This document shows, in pieces, positions 17,030 through 26,556 of a DNA stretch of 64,000 bases. Location of the stretch: the NCBI RefSeq assembly GCF_019278465.1, contig NZ_CP058983.1, forward strand, positions 992,001 through 1,056,000, given 5' to 3'. How positions within the stretch are numbered: the first letter of the stretch is position 1; every line of letters begins with the position of its first letter. The stretch comes from Tenacibaculum sp. AHE14PA (lineage in GTDB: Bacteria > Bacteroidota > Bacteroidia > Flavobacteriales > Flavobacteriaceae). Under the pieces are notes generated by a model that had not been told where the DNA came from, searched no databases, and saw nothing but the letters and a program-made list of their open reading frames with translations. The position numbers and the translations under genes were made by a program.

Positions 17030-19852
17030 TTGAAACATCAATTACTCCTCTTTTTTATCTCACTTTTCATGTCCTGTTATACAGTAACAGCGCAAACGAA
17101 TACTATTGAAATAGATGCAAAACTAGATGATAAAAAGGATTTACTTCACATCAATCAAAAAACTGTTTACTATAATAATTCTTCAGATACATTAAATACT
17201 ATTTTTTTACATAACTGGTCTAATAGTTATAAAGACAAAAATACTCCACTAGGAAAACGTCTTATAGAAGATTATAAAAAAGACTTTTACTTTTCTAAAG
17301 AAAAAGATAAAGGTTTTACCAAAATACATGAGATTACAGTAAACAATAAAAAAGCTACTTTTAATGTAAAAGAAAATCAGCCTGATATAATTGAAATACC
17401 TTTAAAAGGTCTTTTAAAACCAAATGACAGCTTAATTATAGCTACAAATTATATTGTGAAAATTCCAAGTGCTAAATTTACAGGATACGGAAAAACTAAA
17501 AACGGATATCACTTACGATTTTGGCATATTACACCTGCTGTTTATAATAAAAAATGGCAACTGATGAGCAATTTAAATATTGATGATTTATATGAAAACC
17601 TAACAAACTACACTATAAACATTTCTATTCCTAAAAAATATACTATTGAAAGTAATCTGCCTCAAAAGAAAATTAAGCAAAAGAGTAACACGCTCTATTA
17701 TTTAAAAGGTAAAAAAAGAAAAGATATTTTTCTTCACATTGACTCCCTAAATCAATTCAAATCCTTTAAATTAAAAGACAAAAAAATAATAACAGACACA
17801 AATTTAAAAAATATACCTAGAGACACTACTGCCAAAATAATAAATAAACAAATTGACTTTATTGAGGGTTTTTTAGGCAAACATCCACATAATGAAATTT
17901 TTATTGATGCTGCCACCATTAAAAAAAATTCGTTACATGAAATTTACGGACTTCCTAGATGGCTTAAACCTTTTCCTGAGAATTTTAGATGGGAAATCAA
18001 CTTTTTTAAAGCACTTTCTAAAAGATATATAAATGATGCATTAATACTAAACCAGCGAACAGATTATTGGCTTACAAATGGTTTAGAAACTTTTTTAATG
18101 ATGAAGTATATTGATGAGTATTATCCAAATATTACTGTTTTGGGTAAATACGCTAAATACTGGCCTATTAAAACATATAATTTATCAAAACTAAAGCAAA
18201 ATGATAAATACTCTTTTGTATATCAATTTAGTGCACGTAAATTTTATGACCAACCATTAAATACTCCTTCTGACTCTCTTTCTAATTTTAACCAAAAGGT
18301 TGTTAGCGAATACAAATCTGGGTTAGGATTGCTCTATCTTCAAGATTATATCGGAGGTGATACTTTGACTCAGTCTTTAAAAGAATTCTACGCTAAAAAT
18401 CAATTAAAAGAAACAAACAGTAATCAATTCAAAGAGTTACTTCAAAAAAACACTTCAAAAAATTTAGAATGGTTTTTTAATGATTATTTAAAGACTAGTA
18501 AAAAAATAGATTACAAGATTTCTAAAATAAAAACAACGAGAGGAAAAGACTCTTTACTTGTTACTATAAAAAACAAAAGAAATATACCTTCTCCAATAGC
18601 TTTATACGGTATCCAAAAAAAGAAGGTTATATTTAAAAAATGGGTTACAGGAACCGATTCTATAAAAACAATTAAAATTAAAAAAGGAGGTTTTGATAAA
18701 CTTGCTTTAAATTACGAAAACATTTACCCGGAATATAATTCCCTCGATAATTTCAGAAATGTTAACAATACACTTATCAATAAACCAATAGATTTTCAGT
18801 TTTTTACAGATGTTGAAAACCCTTATTACAATCAATTATTTTATTATCCCGATTTTAAATATAATTTATATGACGGTGTAATTTTAGGAGTAAACATCAA
18901 TAATCAAGCTGTGATAAGCCATAATTTCGAATTTAGCCTAACGCCCAATTTCAGTACAAAAAGCAATAATTTTTCAGGATCCTACGGTTTTTCTTACAAT
19001 CATTTTTTTAAGAAAACTAAAATTTATAAAATTCGTTATGGTTTTAGCGGAAGTAGTTTTCACTATGCACCAGAGTTATATTACACTACGTTTGCTCCTT
19101 CTGTTAGCATTCAGTTTAGGAGAAATACATTGCGCGAAAACGGATTAAAACTTTTTATTGCCAGGTTAATTAGCGTCAATAAACAAGTGGAATTAGGCAA
19201 AACCAAAGAGGCCAGTGATAAATATAATGTTCTTAACTTAAGGTATATCAACTCTAATTTTAATGCAATTAAAAGAACTCAATATGCTATTAATGCGGAA
19301 TTAAACTCTAGTTTTAGTAAAATAACAACCGATTTTCGTTATCGTAAATTTTTCTCGGCGGACAAAAGTTTTGATGTTCGTTTTTTTGGAGGATTTTTTT
19401 TACATAACAAATCTGAAGGAGATTATTTTAGCTTCGGATTAAATCGTGGTTCTGATTATTTATTTGAACAAAACTTATTTGGGCGTTCTGAAAACGAAGG
19501 AATTTTTAGTCAGCAATTTGTAATTGATCAAGCTGGTTTTAAATCAAAATATAGTAAACCTCAATTTTCGAATCAATTAATAACATCAATAAACACAAGT
19601 GTTAGTGTATATAAATGGGCAGAATTTTATAATGATGTTGCAATGCTTAAAAATAGAGATACCTCACCTAACTTTTTTTACGAGAACGGAATACGTTTAA
19701 ATTTTATCCCTAATATTTTTGAATTTTACTTTCCTATTTACACCAACGAAGGTTTTGAGGTTACACAAGAAGCATATCCTACAAAGATTAGATTTGTAAT
19801 CACCACAAGTATTGACAGAATTTATAATTTCCTTAGAAGAGGATTATTATAG
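17030..19852 (+). CDS. Degenerate M1-peptidase-like protein with C-terminal outer-membrane barrel
   Basis: A 940-residue exported protein: signal peptide (LLLFFISLFMSCYTVTAQ), an M1-aminopeptidase-like N-terminal beta region, a central helical domain, and from about residue 600 an aromatic-rich beta-strand region (GSYGFSYNHFF, KIYKIRYGFSG, STSIDRIYNF at the end) typical of an outer-membrane barrel. The M1 zinc motif HEXXH is missing; YWLTNGLETFLMMKY (about 346) sits where active enzymes have the WLNEGFATYLE Glu. It is therefore probably catalytically inactive. I start at TTG 17030-17032; an earlier TTG at 17000 lies inside the upstream terminator. Domain calls are from pattern reading and moderately sure. 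Confidence 0.65.
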   Translation: MKHQLLLFFISLFMSCYTVTAQTNTIEIDAKLDDKKDLLHINQKTVYYNNSSDTLNTIFLHNWSNSYKDKNTPLGKRLIEDYKKDFYFSKEKDKGFTKIHEITVNNKKATFNVKENQPDIIEIPLKGLLKPNDSLIIATNYIVKIPSAKFTGYGKTKNGYHLRFWHITPAVYNKKWQLMSNLNIDDLYENLTNYTINISIPKKYTIESNLPQKKIKQKSNTLYYLKGKKRKDIFLHIDSLNQFKSFKLKDKKIITDTNLKNIPRDTTAKIINKQIDFIEGFLGKHPHNEIFIDAATIKKNSLHEIYGLPRWLKPFPENFRWEINFFKALSKRYINDALILNQRTDYWLTNGLETFLMMKYIDEYYPNITVLGKYAKYWPIKTYNLSKLKQNDKYSFVYQFSARKFYDQPLNTPSDSLSNFNQKVVSEYKSGLGLLYLQDYIGGDTLTQSLKEFYAKNQLKETNSNQFKELLQKNTSKNLEWFFNDYLKTSKKIDYKISKIKTTRGKDSLLVTIKNKRNIPSPIALYGIQKKKVIFKKWVTGTDSIKTIKIKKGGFDKLALNYENIYPEYNSLDNFRNVNNTLINKPIDFQFFTDVENPYYNQLFYYPDFKYNLYDGVILGVNINNQAVISHNFEFSLTPNFSTKSNNFSGSYGFSYNHFFKKTKIYKIRYGFSGSSFHYAPELYYTTFAPSVSIQFRRNTLRENGLKLFIARLISVNKQVELGKTKEASDKYNVLNLRYINSNFNAIKRTQYAINAELNSSFSKITTDFRYRKFFSADKSFDVRFFGGFFLHNKSEGDYFSFGLNRGSDYLFEQNLFGRSENEGIFSQQFVIDQAGFKSKYSKPQFSNQLITSINTSVSVYKWAEFYNDVAMLKNRDTSPNFFYENGIRLNFIPNIFEFYFPIYTNEGFEVTQEAYPTKIRFVITTSIDRIYNFLRRGLL

Positions 19853-19904
19853 ATACTTCAACAAAACTTCTTTTTTTTTGATTTTTTTGAAGAATATTCA
19901 GTAA

Positions 19905-19930
19905 TAGTTGAAATTTTTAAATTTCAACTA
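19905..19930 (+). promoter_or_regulatory. 12-base palindrome upstream of the E1 gene, candidate operator
   Basis: TAGTTGAAATTT-TT-AAATTTCAACTA is a perfect inverted repeat with 12-base arms. It ends eight bases before a TATCTTTG -7 box (19938-19945), covering the expected -33 position, so a bound dimer would block RNA polymerase. It could also form an RNA hairpin if transcribed from further upstream. Confidence 0.5.
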
Positions 19931-19937
19931 AAAAAAC

Positions 19938-19945
19938 TATCTTTG
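19938..19945 (+). promoter_or_regulatory. -7 promoter element TATCTTTG of the E1 gene
   Basis: TATCTTTG fits TAnnTTTG and lies 24 bases before the ATG of the E1 fusion gene, so a leader of about 20 bases is expected. Confidence 0.6.
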
Positions 19946-19969
19946 TAAGCACACCAAAACCAGAAGATA

Positions 19970-22423
19970 ATGAAGCAAAAGACCGAAATAGCTAACACTC
20001 AACAACTTTCTTTTAAAGATTTTAAAAATGAAGTTTTAAACGACTATCGAATTGCACGCTTAAGTAGAGAATGTAGTTTATTAGGACGTAGAGAAGTTTT
20101 AACAGGTAAAGCAAAATTCGGAATTTTTGGTGACGGTAAAGAAGTACCACAATTAGCGATGGCTAAAGCTTTTCAGAATGGAGATTTTAGATCTGGTTAT
20201 TACCGTGATCAAACCTTTATGATGGCAATTAACCAATTAACTCCTCAACAATTTTTTGCTGGATTATATGGTCATACAAATATAGATGCCGAGCCAATGT
20301 CTGCTGGTCGTCAAATGGGAGGACATTTTGCTACACATTCTTTAGATGAAAACGGAGATTGGAAAAACTTAACTGCTCAGAAAAATTCTTCTGCAGATAT
20401 TTCTCCAACCGCAGGTCAAATGCCACGTTTATTAGGTTTAGCACAAGCTTCTAAAATTTACCGTAATGTAGATGGTTTAGAAGGTTTTACTGATTTTTCT
20501 AATAAAGGTAATGAGGTTGCTTGGGGTACAATTGGTAACGCAAGTACTTCTGAAGGTTTATTCTTCGAAACTATTAATGCTGCTGGTGTGTTGCAAGTAC
20601 CAATGGTAATGAATGTTTGGGATGATGAATACGGAATCTCAGTACACGCAAAACATCAAACGACAAAAGAAAGTATTTCTGAAATTTTAAAAGGATTTCA
20701 AAAAGAAAGCGATACAAACGGTTACGAAATTTTTGTTGTAAACGGATGGGATTATGTACAATTAATTGATGTTTATAACAAAGCTTCAAAAATTGCAAGA
20801 GAACAACATATACCTGTTTTAATTCATGTAAAAGAATTAACACAACCACAAGGACACTCTACTTCTGGTTCTCACGAAAGGTATAAATCTGCAGAGCGTT
20901 TACAGTGGGAACAAGAATTTGATTGTCTTGCTCAGATGCGTAAATGGATTTTAGAATTCGAATTACAAAATGAAGACGGAACTACTTTAAAATTTATTGA
21001 TTCTGAAGAGGATTTAATAAAAATAGAAAAAGAAACTAAAAAAGAAGTTAGCAAAGCAAAACGTGATGCTTGGAGTGCTTACACAAATGAAATAAAAGAA
21101 GAAGTTGCTGCTGCTGTAGATTTACTAGAAAAAGTAGCTCAAAAAAGTAACAATGCTTCATTTATCAATAAATATAAAAATGATTTATCGGCGATTACTG
21201 AACCTATCAGAAAAGATATTTTGGTTGCTGCCCGTAAAACATTACGTTACTTAAAGGATGAAGATTTTGCAGAAAAAACAACACTTCAAAACTTTATTAA
21301 AGCATCTATAGATAATGCTGCTGTAAAATTTTCTGCTCACCTATTAAGTGAAACAGCATTAGCTACAGAAAAAATTACTGCTGAAACACCAACATATGCT
21401 GCTGAGAAAAACTTAGTAGATGCACGTGTTATTATGCGTGATAATTTTGATGCTATCTTTAATAAATACCCAGAAGCTTTAATTTTCGGAGAAGATGCTG
21501 GATATATTGGTGATGTAAATCAAGGTTTAGAAGGTTTGCAAGAAAAATATGGCGAACTAAGAGTTTCTGATACAGGTATTCGTGAAGCTACAATTCTAGG
21601 TCAAGGTATTGGAATGGCAATGCGTGGTTTACGTCCAATTGCTGAAATTCAGTATTTAGATTATCTATTATACGCTTTACAAATTATGAGCGACGACTTG
21701 GCAACACTTCGTTACCGTACTTTTGGTAAACAAAAAGCACCGTTAATTATTCGTACTCGTGGTCACCGACTAGAAGGTATTTGGCATTCTGGTTCGCCAA
21801 TGGGTGGAATTATAAATAATATTCGCGGAATTCATGTTTTGGTTCCAAGAAACATGACCAAAGCTGCCGGGTTCTATAACACTTTATTAGAAGGTGATGA
21901 TCCTGCTTTAGTAGTAGAATGTTTAAACGGATACCGTTTAAAAGAAGAATTACCTACCAATTTAGGAGAATTTAAAACGCCAATTGGTGTTGTTGAAACA
22001 ATAAAAGAAGGAACAGATATTACTGTAATGTCTTACGGTTCTACGCTTAGAATTGTAGAAGAAGCTGCTAAAGAATTAGCACAAGTAGGTATCGATATCG
22101 AAATTGTAGATGCACAAAGTTTATTACCTTTTGATTTAAATCACGATACAGTAAAGTCGGTTGCTAAAACAAATCGTTTATTAGTAGTTGATGAAGATGT
22201 ACCAGGTGGAGCTTCTGCTTATTTATTACAAGAAATTGTAGAAAATCAAAATGGATACAAACACTTAGATAGTAAACCACAAACCTTAACTGCAAAAGCA
22301 CACAGGCCTGCTTATGGTACAGACGGAGATTACTTCTCTAAACCATCTGCTGAAGATATTTTTGAGAAAGTATACGAGATTATGAATGAAGCAAATCCTG
22401 CTAAATTTAAAAGCTTGTACTAA
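19970..22423 (+). CDS. 2-oxoacid dehydrogenase E1, fused alpha and beta subunits
   Basis: An 817-residue thiamine-diphosphate enzyme in which an alpha half (about 1-400) is joined to a transketolase-like beta half (about 470-817: YPEALIFGEDAGYIGDVNQG, RVSDTGIREATILGQG, MSYGSTLRIVEEAA, DAQSLLPFD). It would decarboxylate a branched-chain or related 2-oxoacid and pass the acyl group to an E2 lipoyl protein. The thiamine/Mg motif in the alpha half reads IGNASTSEG instead of GDGxxxxG. No E2 or E3 gene is adjacent. A palindromic candidate operator precedes it and a strong terminator follows. Confidence 0.9.
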   Translation: MKQKTEIANTQQLSFKDFKNEVLNDYRIARLSRECSLLGRREVLTGKAKFGIFGDGKEVPQLAMAKAFQNGDFRSGYYRDQTFMMAINQLTPQQFFAGLYGHTNIDAEPMSAGRQMGGHFATHSLDENGDWKNLTAQKNSSADISPTAGQMPRLLGLAQASKIYRNVDGLEGFTDFSNKGNEVAWGTIGNASTSEGLFFETINAAGVLQVPMVMNVWDDEYGISVHAKHQTTKESISEILKGFQKESDTNGYEIFVVNGWDYVQLIDVYNKASKIAREQHIPVLIHVKELTQPQGHSTSGSHERYKSAERLQWEQEFDCLAQMRKWILEFELQNEDGTTLKFIDSEEDLIKIEKETKKEVSKAKRDAWSAYTNEIKEEVAAAVDLLEKVAQKSNNASFINKYKNDLSAITEPIRKDILVAARKTLRYLKDEDFAEKTTLQNFIKASIDNAAVKFSAHLLSETALATEKITAETPTYAAEKNLVDARVIMRDNFDAIFNKYPEALIFGEDAGYIGDVNQGLEGLQEKYGELRVSDTGIREATILGQGIGMAMRGLRPIAEIQYLDYLLYALQIMSDDLATLRYRTFGKQKAPLIIRTRGHRLEGIWHSGSPMGGIINNIRGIHVLVPRNMTKAAGFYNTLLEGDDPALVVECLNGYRLKEELPTNLGEFKTPIGVVETIKEGTDITVMSYGSTLRIVEEAAKELAQVGIDIEIVDAQSLLPFDLNHDTVKSVAKTNRLLVVDEDVPGGASAYLLQEIVENQNGYKHLDSKPQTLTAKAHRPAYGTDGDYFSKPSAEDIFEKVYEIMNEANPAKFKSLY

Positions 22424-22445
22424 GCATAATATTACAATAATCATT

Positions 22446-22480
22446 AAAAATCCCAAACGTAAATGTTTGGGATTTTTTTT
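22446..22480 (+). terminator. Terminator after the E1 gene
   Basis: Arms AAAAATCCCAAAC/GTTTGGGATTTTT with a six-base loop are followed by further T, 23 bases after the stop codon. Confidence 0.9.
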
Positions 22481-22555
22481 AACAAAACAATAAGTTTAAA
22501 AGTTCTACCTTTTTGGTATTTTAGTAAATTTTATATTAAAAACTCAACACAAACA

Positions 22556-24991
22556 ATGAAAAAACTACTAATATTATCTTTATTATTAGCATTTGTTTTT
22601 CCTTCAGAAATAAATGCGCAAAGACGAAAATCAAAGAATAAAAAAGAAACTTCAACCGAGAAATCTAAACCTAAAAATAAGACAAAAAAATACTCTGATT
22701 TTGTGAAAAAAGACACAAAATCTGACGAAGGTTTATTTAAAGTTCATGAAAACGACGGAGAATACTTTTATGAAATTCCGAAAAGTTTATTTGGAAAAGA
22801 AATGCTTTTAGTAAGTCGAATTAAAGAATTGCCTTCAAATTTTGGAGGAGGTTATATAAATGCTGGTTCAAAAACAAACGAACAAGTTGTCGTTTGGGAG
22901 CAATTTAAAAAGAAAATCCTCCTAAAAATAAAATCTTATAATGCCATTGCAAACGATTCTTTACCAATTTACAAATCGGTAAAATCAAACAATTTAGAAC
23001 CTATTTTATATGCGTTTGATATCAAAACAGAAAGCAAAGATTCTTCTGCTGTTTTAATTAACGTTACTAGATTTTTCTCTTCAGATGTTAAAGCAATTAG
23101 CGGAATAGGAAGTAGATCAAGAACCCAATACAAAGTAAAAAAATTGGATAGCAAAAGAAGCTTTATCAATACCATAAAAAGTTATCCTAAAAATATTGAA
23201 GTTATACAAGATTTTACTTTTGATGCAAGTAAACCACCTTCAAACAGAAATGCAGGTACCATTAGTATCAGAATGAATCAGTCAATGATTTTACTACCAG
23301 AAAAACCTATGACACCGCGTTTATTTGACAAACGTGTTGGGTATTTTACTGTTGGAACAGTAGATTATAATTCAGAAAAATTAAAAGCAGATAGTAAAAG
23401 GTATATTAGCCGCTGGAGGTTAGAACCAAAAGATAAAGAAGCTTACGCAAGAGGAGAATTGGTTGAACCTATTAAACCAATTGTGTATTATTTAGATCCG
23501 GCAACGCCAAAAAAATTACGCAAATACATAAAACAAGGTGTAGATGATTGGGCTGGAGTTTTTGAAACTGCTGGATTTAAAAATGCTATTATGGCGAAGA
23601 TGCCACCGAGCAAGGAAGAAGACCCAGAATTTAGCATGGAAGATATTAGATATTCTTCAATAAGATATGTGGCAAGTACTACAAGAAATGCCGTTGGGCC
23701 AAGTGTTTCTGATCCTCGTTCTGGTGAAATTATTGAAAGTGATATTATTTGGTATCACAATCATTTACGTTCATACAGAAACAGGTATTTATTAGAAACT
23801 GGTGCTGCAAATCCTTCTGCTAGAACCTTAGATACTCCTGATGAAGAAATTGGAGAAATGATGCGAATGGTTATTGCGCACGAAATTGGTCATGCATTAG
23901 GTTTACCTCATAATATGGCCGCAAGTTATGCATACCCAACAGAATCTTTACGAGATGGTGATTTTACTCAAAAAAACGGAATCGCAGCAACTATTATGGA
24001 TTATGCTCGTTATAATTACGTAGCACAACCTGAAGATAAAAACATTCGTTTTATTCGTCAGTTAGGACCTTATGATCATTACTCAATTAATTGGGGATAC
24101 CGTGTAATTCCTACTGCTACGACTCCTAAAGACGAAGTAAAAACTTTAGATAAATGGATTGATGAAAAAGCAGGTGATCCTATTTATAAATTTGGCTATC
24201 AACGTAGGGGTGGATTTGACCCTGCTTCACAAACTGAAGGTATTGGAAACGATTTAATAAAAGCAAGTACTTACGGAATTAAAAACCTAAAAATCGTTGC
24301 TACAAATTTACCTGAATGGACCTCTGACCAAACTAATGATTATACCGATTTAAATGAGTTATACGGAGAATTATTAAGCGTTTGGAATCGTTATATAAAC
24401 CATGTAGTTGGTAATATTGGTGGTGTTTTTGAAGACAACAAAAAACCTAATCAACAAGGTAATGTGTATTCGGTATTAGCAAAAAGCAAACAAAAAAAAT
24501 CGTTAAATTGGTTATTAAAAAACACCTTCACCACACCAAATTGGTTATTAGATAAAAATATTTTAGCAAACATTAATCACACGGGCTATGTTGAAAGAAT
24601 GGGGCGTTTACAAAATCGTCATTTAAGTAGTTTATTGAGTGAATCCCGCTTACAAAGAATGACTAATTCGGAAGTTACTAGTGATGATTTTTATGCTGCA
24701 GCAGATATGGTTAAAGATCTTAGAAAAGGTGTTTTTTCAGAAGCTAATTCAACTAAAAACGTAACTGTTTATAGAAGAAATTTACAAAAGAATTTTATTG
24801 ACAGACTAGGTATTTTACTAAATAGCAAAAGTGCTAAAAACTCTGATATTTCTTCAATTTCTCGCGGTGAGTTAACTTCTTTAAAGTATTTAACAAACAA
24901 TGCTAGTAAAAGAGCTGTAAATAGTATTACAAAATACCATTACATAGACTGTATCGCGAAGATTGATGCAATTTTAAACCCTAAAAAATAA
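22556..24991 (+). CDS. Zinc-dependent metalloprotease, metzincin with DUF5117/DUF5118-like regions
   Basis: An 811-residue secreted protein. The signal peptide MKKLLILSLLLAFVFPSEINAQ is followed by a lysine-rich linker. The zinc site VIAHEIGHALGLPHN (near residue 440) fits HEXXHXXGXXH of metzincins, and TIMDYARYNYV about 40 residues later supplies the Met-turn. Flanking regions resemble the DUF5117/DUF5118 proteins common in Bacteroidota. Substrate unknown. I begin at ATG 22556 because the frame upstream overlaps the preceding terminator and lacks a signal peptide. Confidence 0.85.
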   Translation: MKKLLILSLLLAFVFPSEINAQRRKSKNKKETSTEKSKPKNKTKKYSDFVKKDTKSDEGLFKVHENDGEYFYEIPKSLFGKEMLLVSRIKELPSNFGGGYINAGSKTNEQVVVWEQFKKKILLKIKSYNAIANDSLPIYKSVKSNNLEPILYAFDIKTESKDSSAVLINVTRFFSSDVKAISGIGSRSRTQYKVKKLDSKRSFINTIKSYPKNIEVIQDFTFDASKPPSNRNAGTISIRMNQSMILLPEKPMTPRLFDKRVGYFTVGTVDYNSEKLKADSKRYISRWRLEPKDKEAYARGELVEPIKPIVYYLDPATPKKLRKYIKQGVDDWAGVFETAGFKNAIMAKMPPSKEEDPEFSMEDIRYSSIRYVASTTRNAVGPSVSDPRSGEIIESDIIWYHNHLRSYRNRYLLETGAANPSARTLDTPDEEIGEMMRMVIAHEIGHALGLPHNMAASYAYPTESLRDGDFTQKNGIAATIMDYARYNYVAQPEDKNIRFIRQLGPYDHYSINWGYRVIPTATTPKDEVKTLDKWIDEKAGDPIYKFGYQRRGGFDPASQTEGIGNDLIKASTYGIKNLKIVATNLPEWTSDQTNDYTDLNELYGELLSVWNRYINHVVGNIGGVFEDNKKPNQQGNVYSVLAKSKQKKSLNWLLKNTFTTPNWLLDKNILANINHTGYVERMGRLQNRHLSSLLSESRLQRMTNSEVTSDDFYAAADMVKDLRKGVFSEANSTKNVTVYRRNLQKNFIDRLGILLNSKSAKNSDISSISRGELTSLKYLTNNASKRAVNSITKYHYIDCIAKIDAILNPKK

Positions 24992-25012
24992 TAGTATCTC
25001 GAGCAATCTTTA

Positions 25013-25034
25013 ACTATCGACTCCGCTCGATATA
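25013..25034. repeat. Copy of GAGCGnAGTCGA interspersed repeat
   Basis: On the minus strand ATCGAGCGGAGTCGATAG carries the core GAGCGnAGTCGA; the plus strand contains arms TATCGA/TCGATA around CTCCGC. Such short sequences are scattered between genes in many Flavobacteriaceae. It lies between two convergent genes. A second copy sits inside cusA (54490-54516). Confidence 0.5.
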
Positions 25035-25040
25035 ACATTA

Positions 25041-26312
25041 TTACTTTCTTAACAAACTAGTACCTATTGCGCATTGTAAACAACGTTTCTTTGCGCAATA
25101 GTTGTTTTTAAGCTCTAATAAAGCCTGACTTTCAAAAGCATTTTTAGCTGTAATATTTAAATCTGAAAACTTAGTTATTATTGAGTTTCTCTCTGGCTTT
25201 ATTTGTTGCATCAATTTAAAAAAACCGTCACTATTTACTTCTCCTCTAATTTGTTCGTTCACAAACTTTAACGGCAAAACAGTGTTTACCAACAATAAAT
25301 CTATAAATGATTTTGTGAGTTTTTTTGCTGATTTTTTTGATTCGGTTTCAAACGTATAATGTGTCTTCCAAAAATCAGCTATTGCTACTGAAAACAAATC
25401 ATAAAAATCTTCTAGTTTATTTAACTCCATCAATTTAGAAAACAAATTTTGATATTTAAAAAACAACGCTACTAACTGTGCTATTCGAATAGTAGGAAAA
25501 TTTGTTGGTCGCATTCTAAAAAATTGAAATAAACTATTAGAAATTGGCAGTAACTTATATTTATGCTTTAAATATGCATACTCGTTTTTTAATTGAATAA
25601 AATACGAATCTTCCACTTCACTCTCTAAAAATCCTGCTTGACCGAATAATAAAGCTGACAATTGGAATTCATTAAAACGGACTTTTTTTAAAATTGAAAA
25701 CTCAAACGATTGCGCTAACTGTAAAAAAGCTTCTCCATTAATTTTCAATCCAAAATTTTTAGCTAATAACTGAAATAAAACACTCTCGAAATCATTATTT
25801 GATTTCACTAATAACTCTTTTATTAATACCGCCTTGTTTTCTAATCGCTCAAAATACAATCGCTCTAACCAATTACTCATCAAAAAAGAATCTACTTCAT
25901 TAATTTGTTGCTCACACGGAATCCAACGAAGTTGTTTAGAAAATAACGATTGATAATTATTAAGTACGTTTTTATCAATTAAACCATGCAACTCAAGAGT
26001 TGGTAATGGCTTATTATTTTTCATAAAAACAGCTGAATCATGTTGCCAAACTACATGTAAAATTACGGCATCATAGTTTTTATCTTCTTCGTGTTTGTGT
26101 AAATACCAATCAGATGAGTTGATGTGAATTTCAACATTCCCAATCCATAATTGATTATTTATTTTAAGATGTGCGTTTAAAAAATCTGGTCCAGTATTTG
26201 TGTTATGAATACCAGATTTAATTATTTGAATCGTTTCGTTAGCTACAGATTTTAAGCTGTTTGAAGGAAACAACTTATTTTGCCATAAAAAGTGTAGAAA
26301 ATCTTCTTTCAT
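25041..26312 (-). CDS. DUF2851 family protein
   Basis: A 423-residue soluble protein of the DUF2851 family, widespread in Bacteroidota and of unknown function. Recognisable features are the start EDFLHFLWQNKLFPSNSL, GIHNTNTGPDFLNAHLKI (residues about 34-51), VEIHINSSDWYLHKH, and the C-terminal cysteine cluster YCAKKRCLQCAIG. It has no signal peptide or membrane span. It is convergent with the metalloprotease gene and divergent from the nitroreductase gene. Confidence 0.8.
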   Translation of the reverse strand: MKEDFLHFLWQNKLFPSNSLKSVANETIQIIKSGIHNTNTGPDFLNAHLKINNQLWIGNVEIHINSSDWYLHKHEEDKNYDAVILHVVWQHDSAVFMKNNKPLPTLELHGLIDKNVLNNYQSLFSKQLRWIPCEQQINEVDSFLMSNWLERLYFERLENKAVLIKELLVKSNNDFESVLFQLLAKNFGLKINGEAFLQLAQSFEFSILKKVRFNEFQLSALLFGQAGFLESEVEDSYFIQLKNEYAYLKHKYKLLPISNSLFQFFRMRPTNFPTIRIAQLVALFFKYQNLFSKLMELNKLEDFYDLFSVAIADFWKTHYTFETESKKSAKKLTKSFIDLLLVNTVLPLKFVNEQIRGEVNSDGFFKLMQQIKPERNSIITKFSDLNITAKNAFESQALLELKNNYCAKKRCLQCAIGTSLLRK

Positions 26313-26508
26313 AATCCGGAGTTAGCAATTATTTTTTGACCATTAAGATATAAAAATATTACGAAATCACTTTTTATCAGTAATTTAAATCTCTCTATAA
26401 AAGTATTAATCAGAGAAAAAGCAACTTATTCTACTTTAACAGTTTTAGAGTAAAACAAAATCAAAGATTAAATTTATTGGCTCATCAATTTTTATAATAA
26501 TCAAATAG

Positions 26509-26538
26509 TTGTTTTTATTAAAAGCTATTGTAATTTTG
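26509..26538 (+). promoter_or_regulatory. Nitroreductase promoter (TTG-N19-TAATTTTG)
   Basis: TTG at 26509-26511 and TAATTTTG at 26531-26538 are 19 bases apart, a full match to the Bacteroidota vegetative promoter, ending 18 bases before the start codon. Confidence 0.8.
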
Positions 26539-26556
26539 TAATCTAAATAAATTAGA

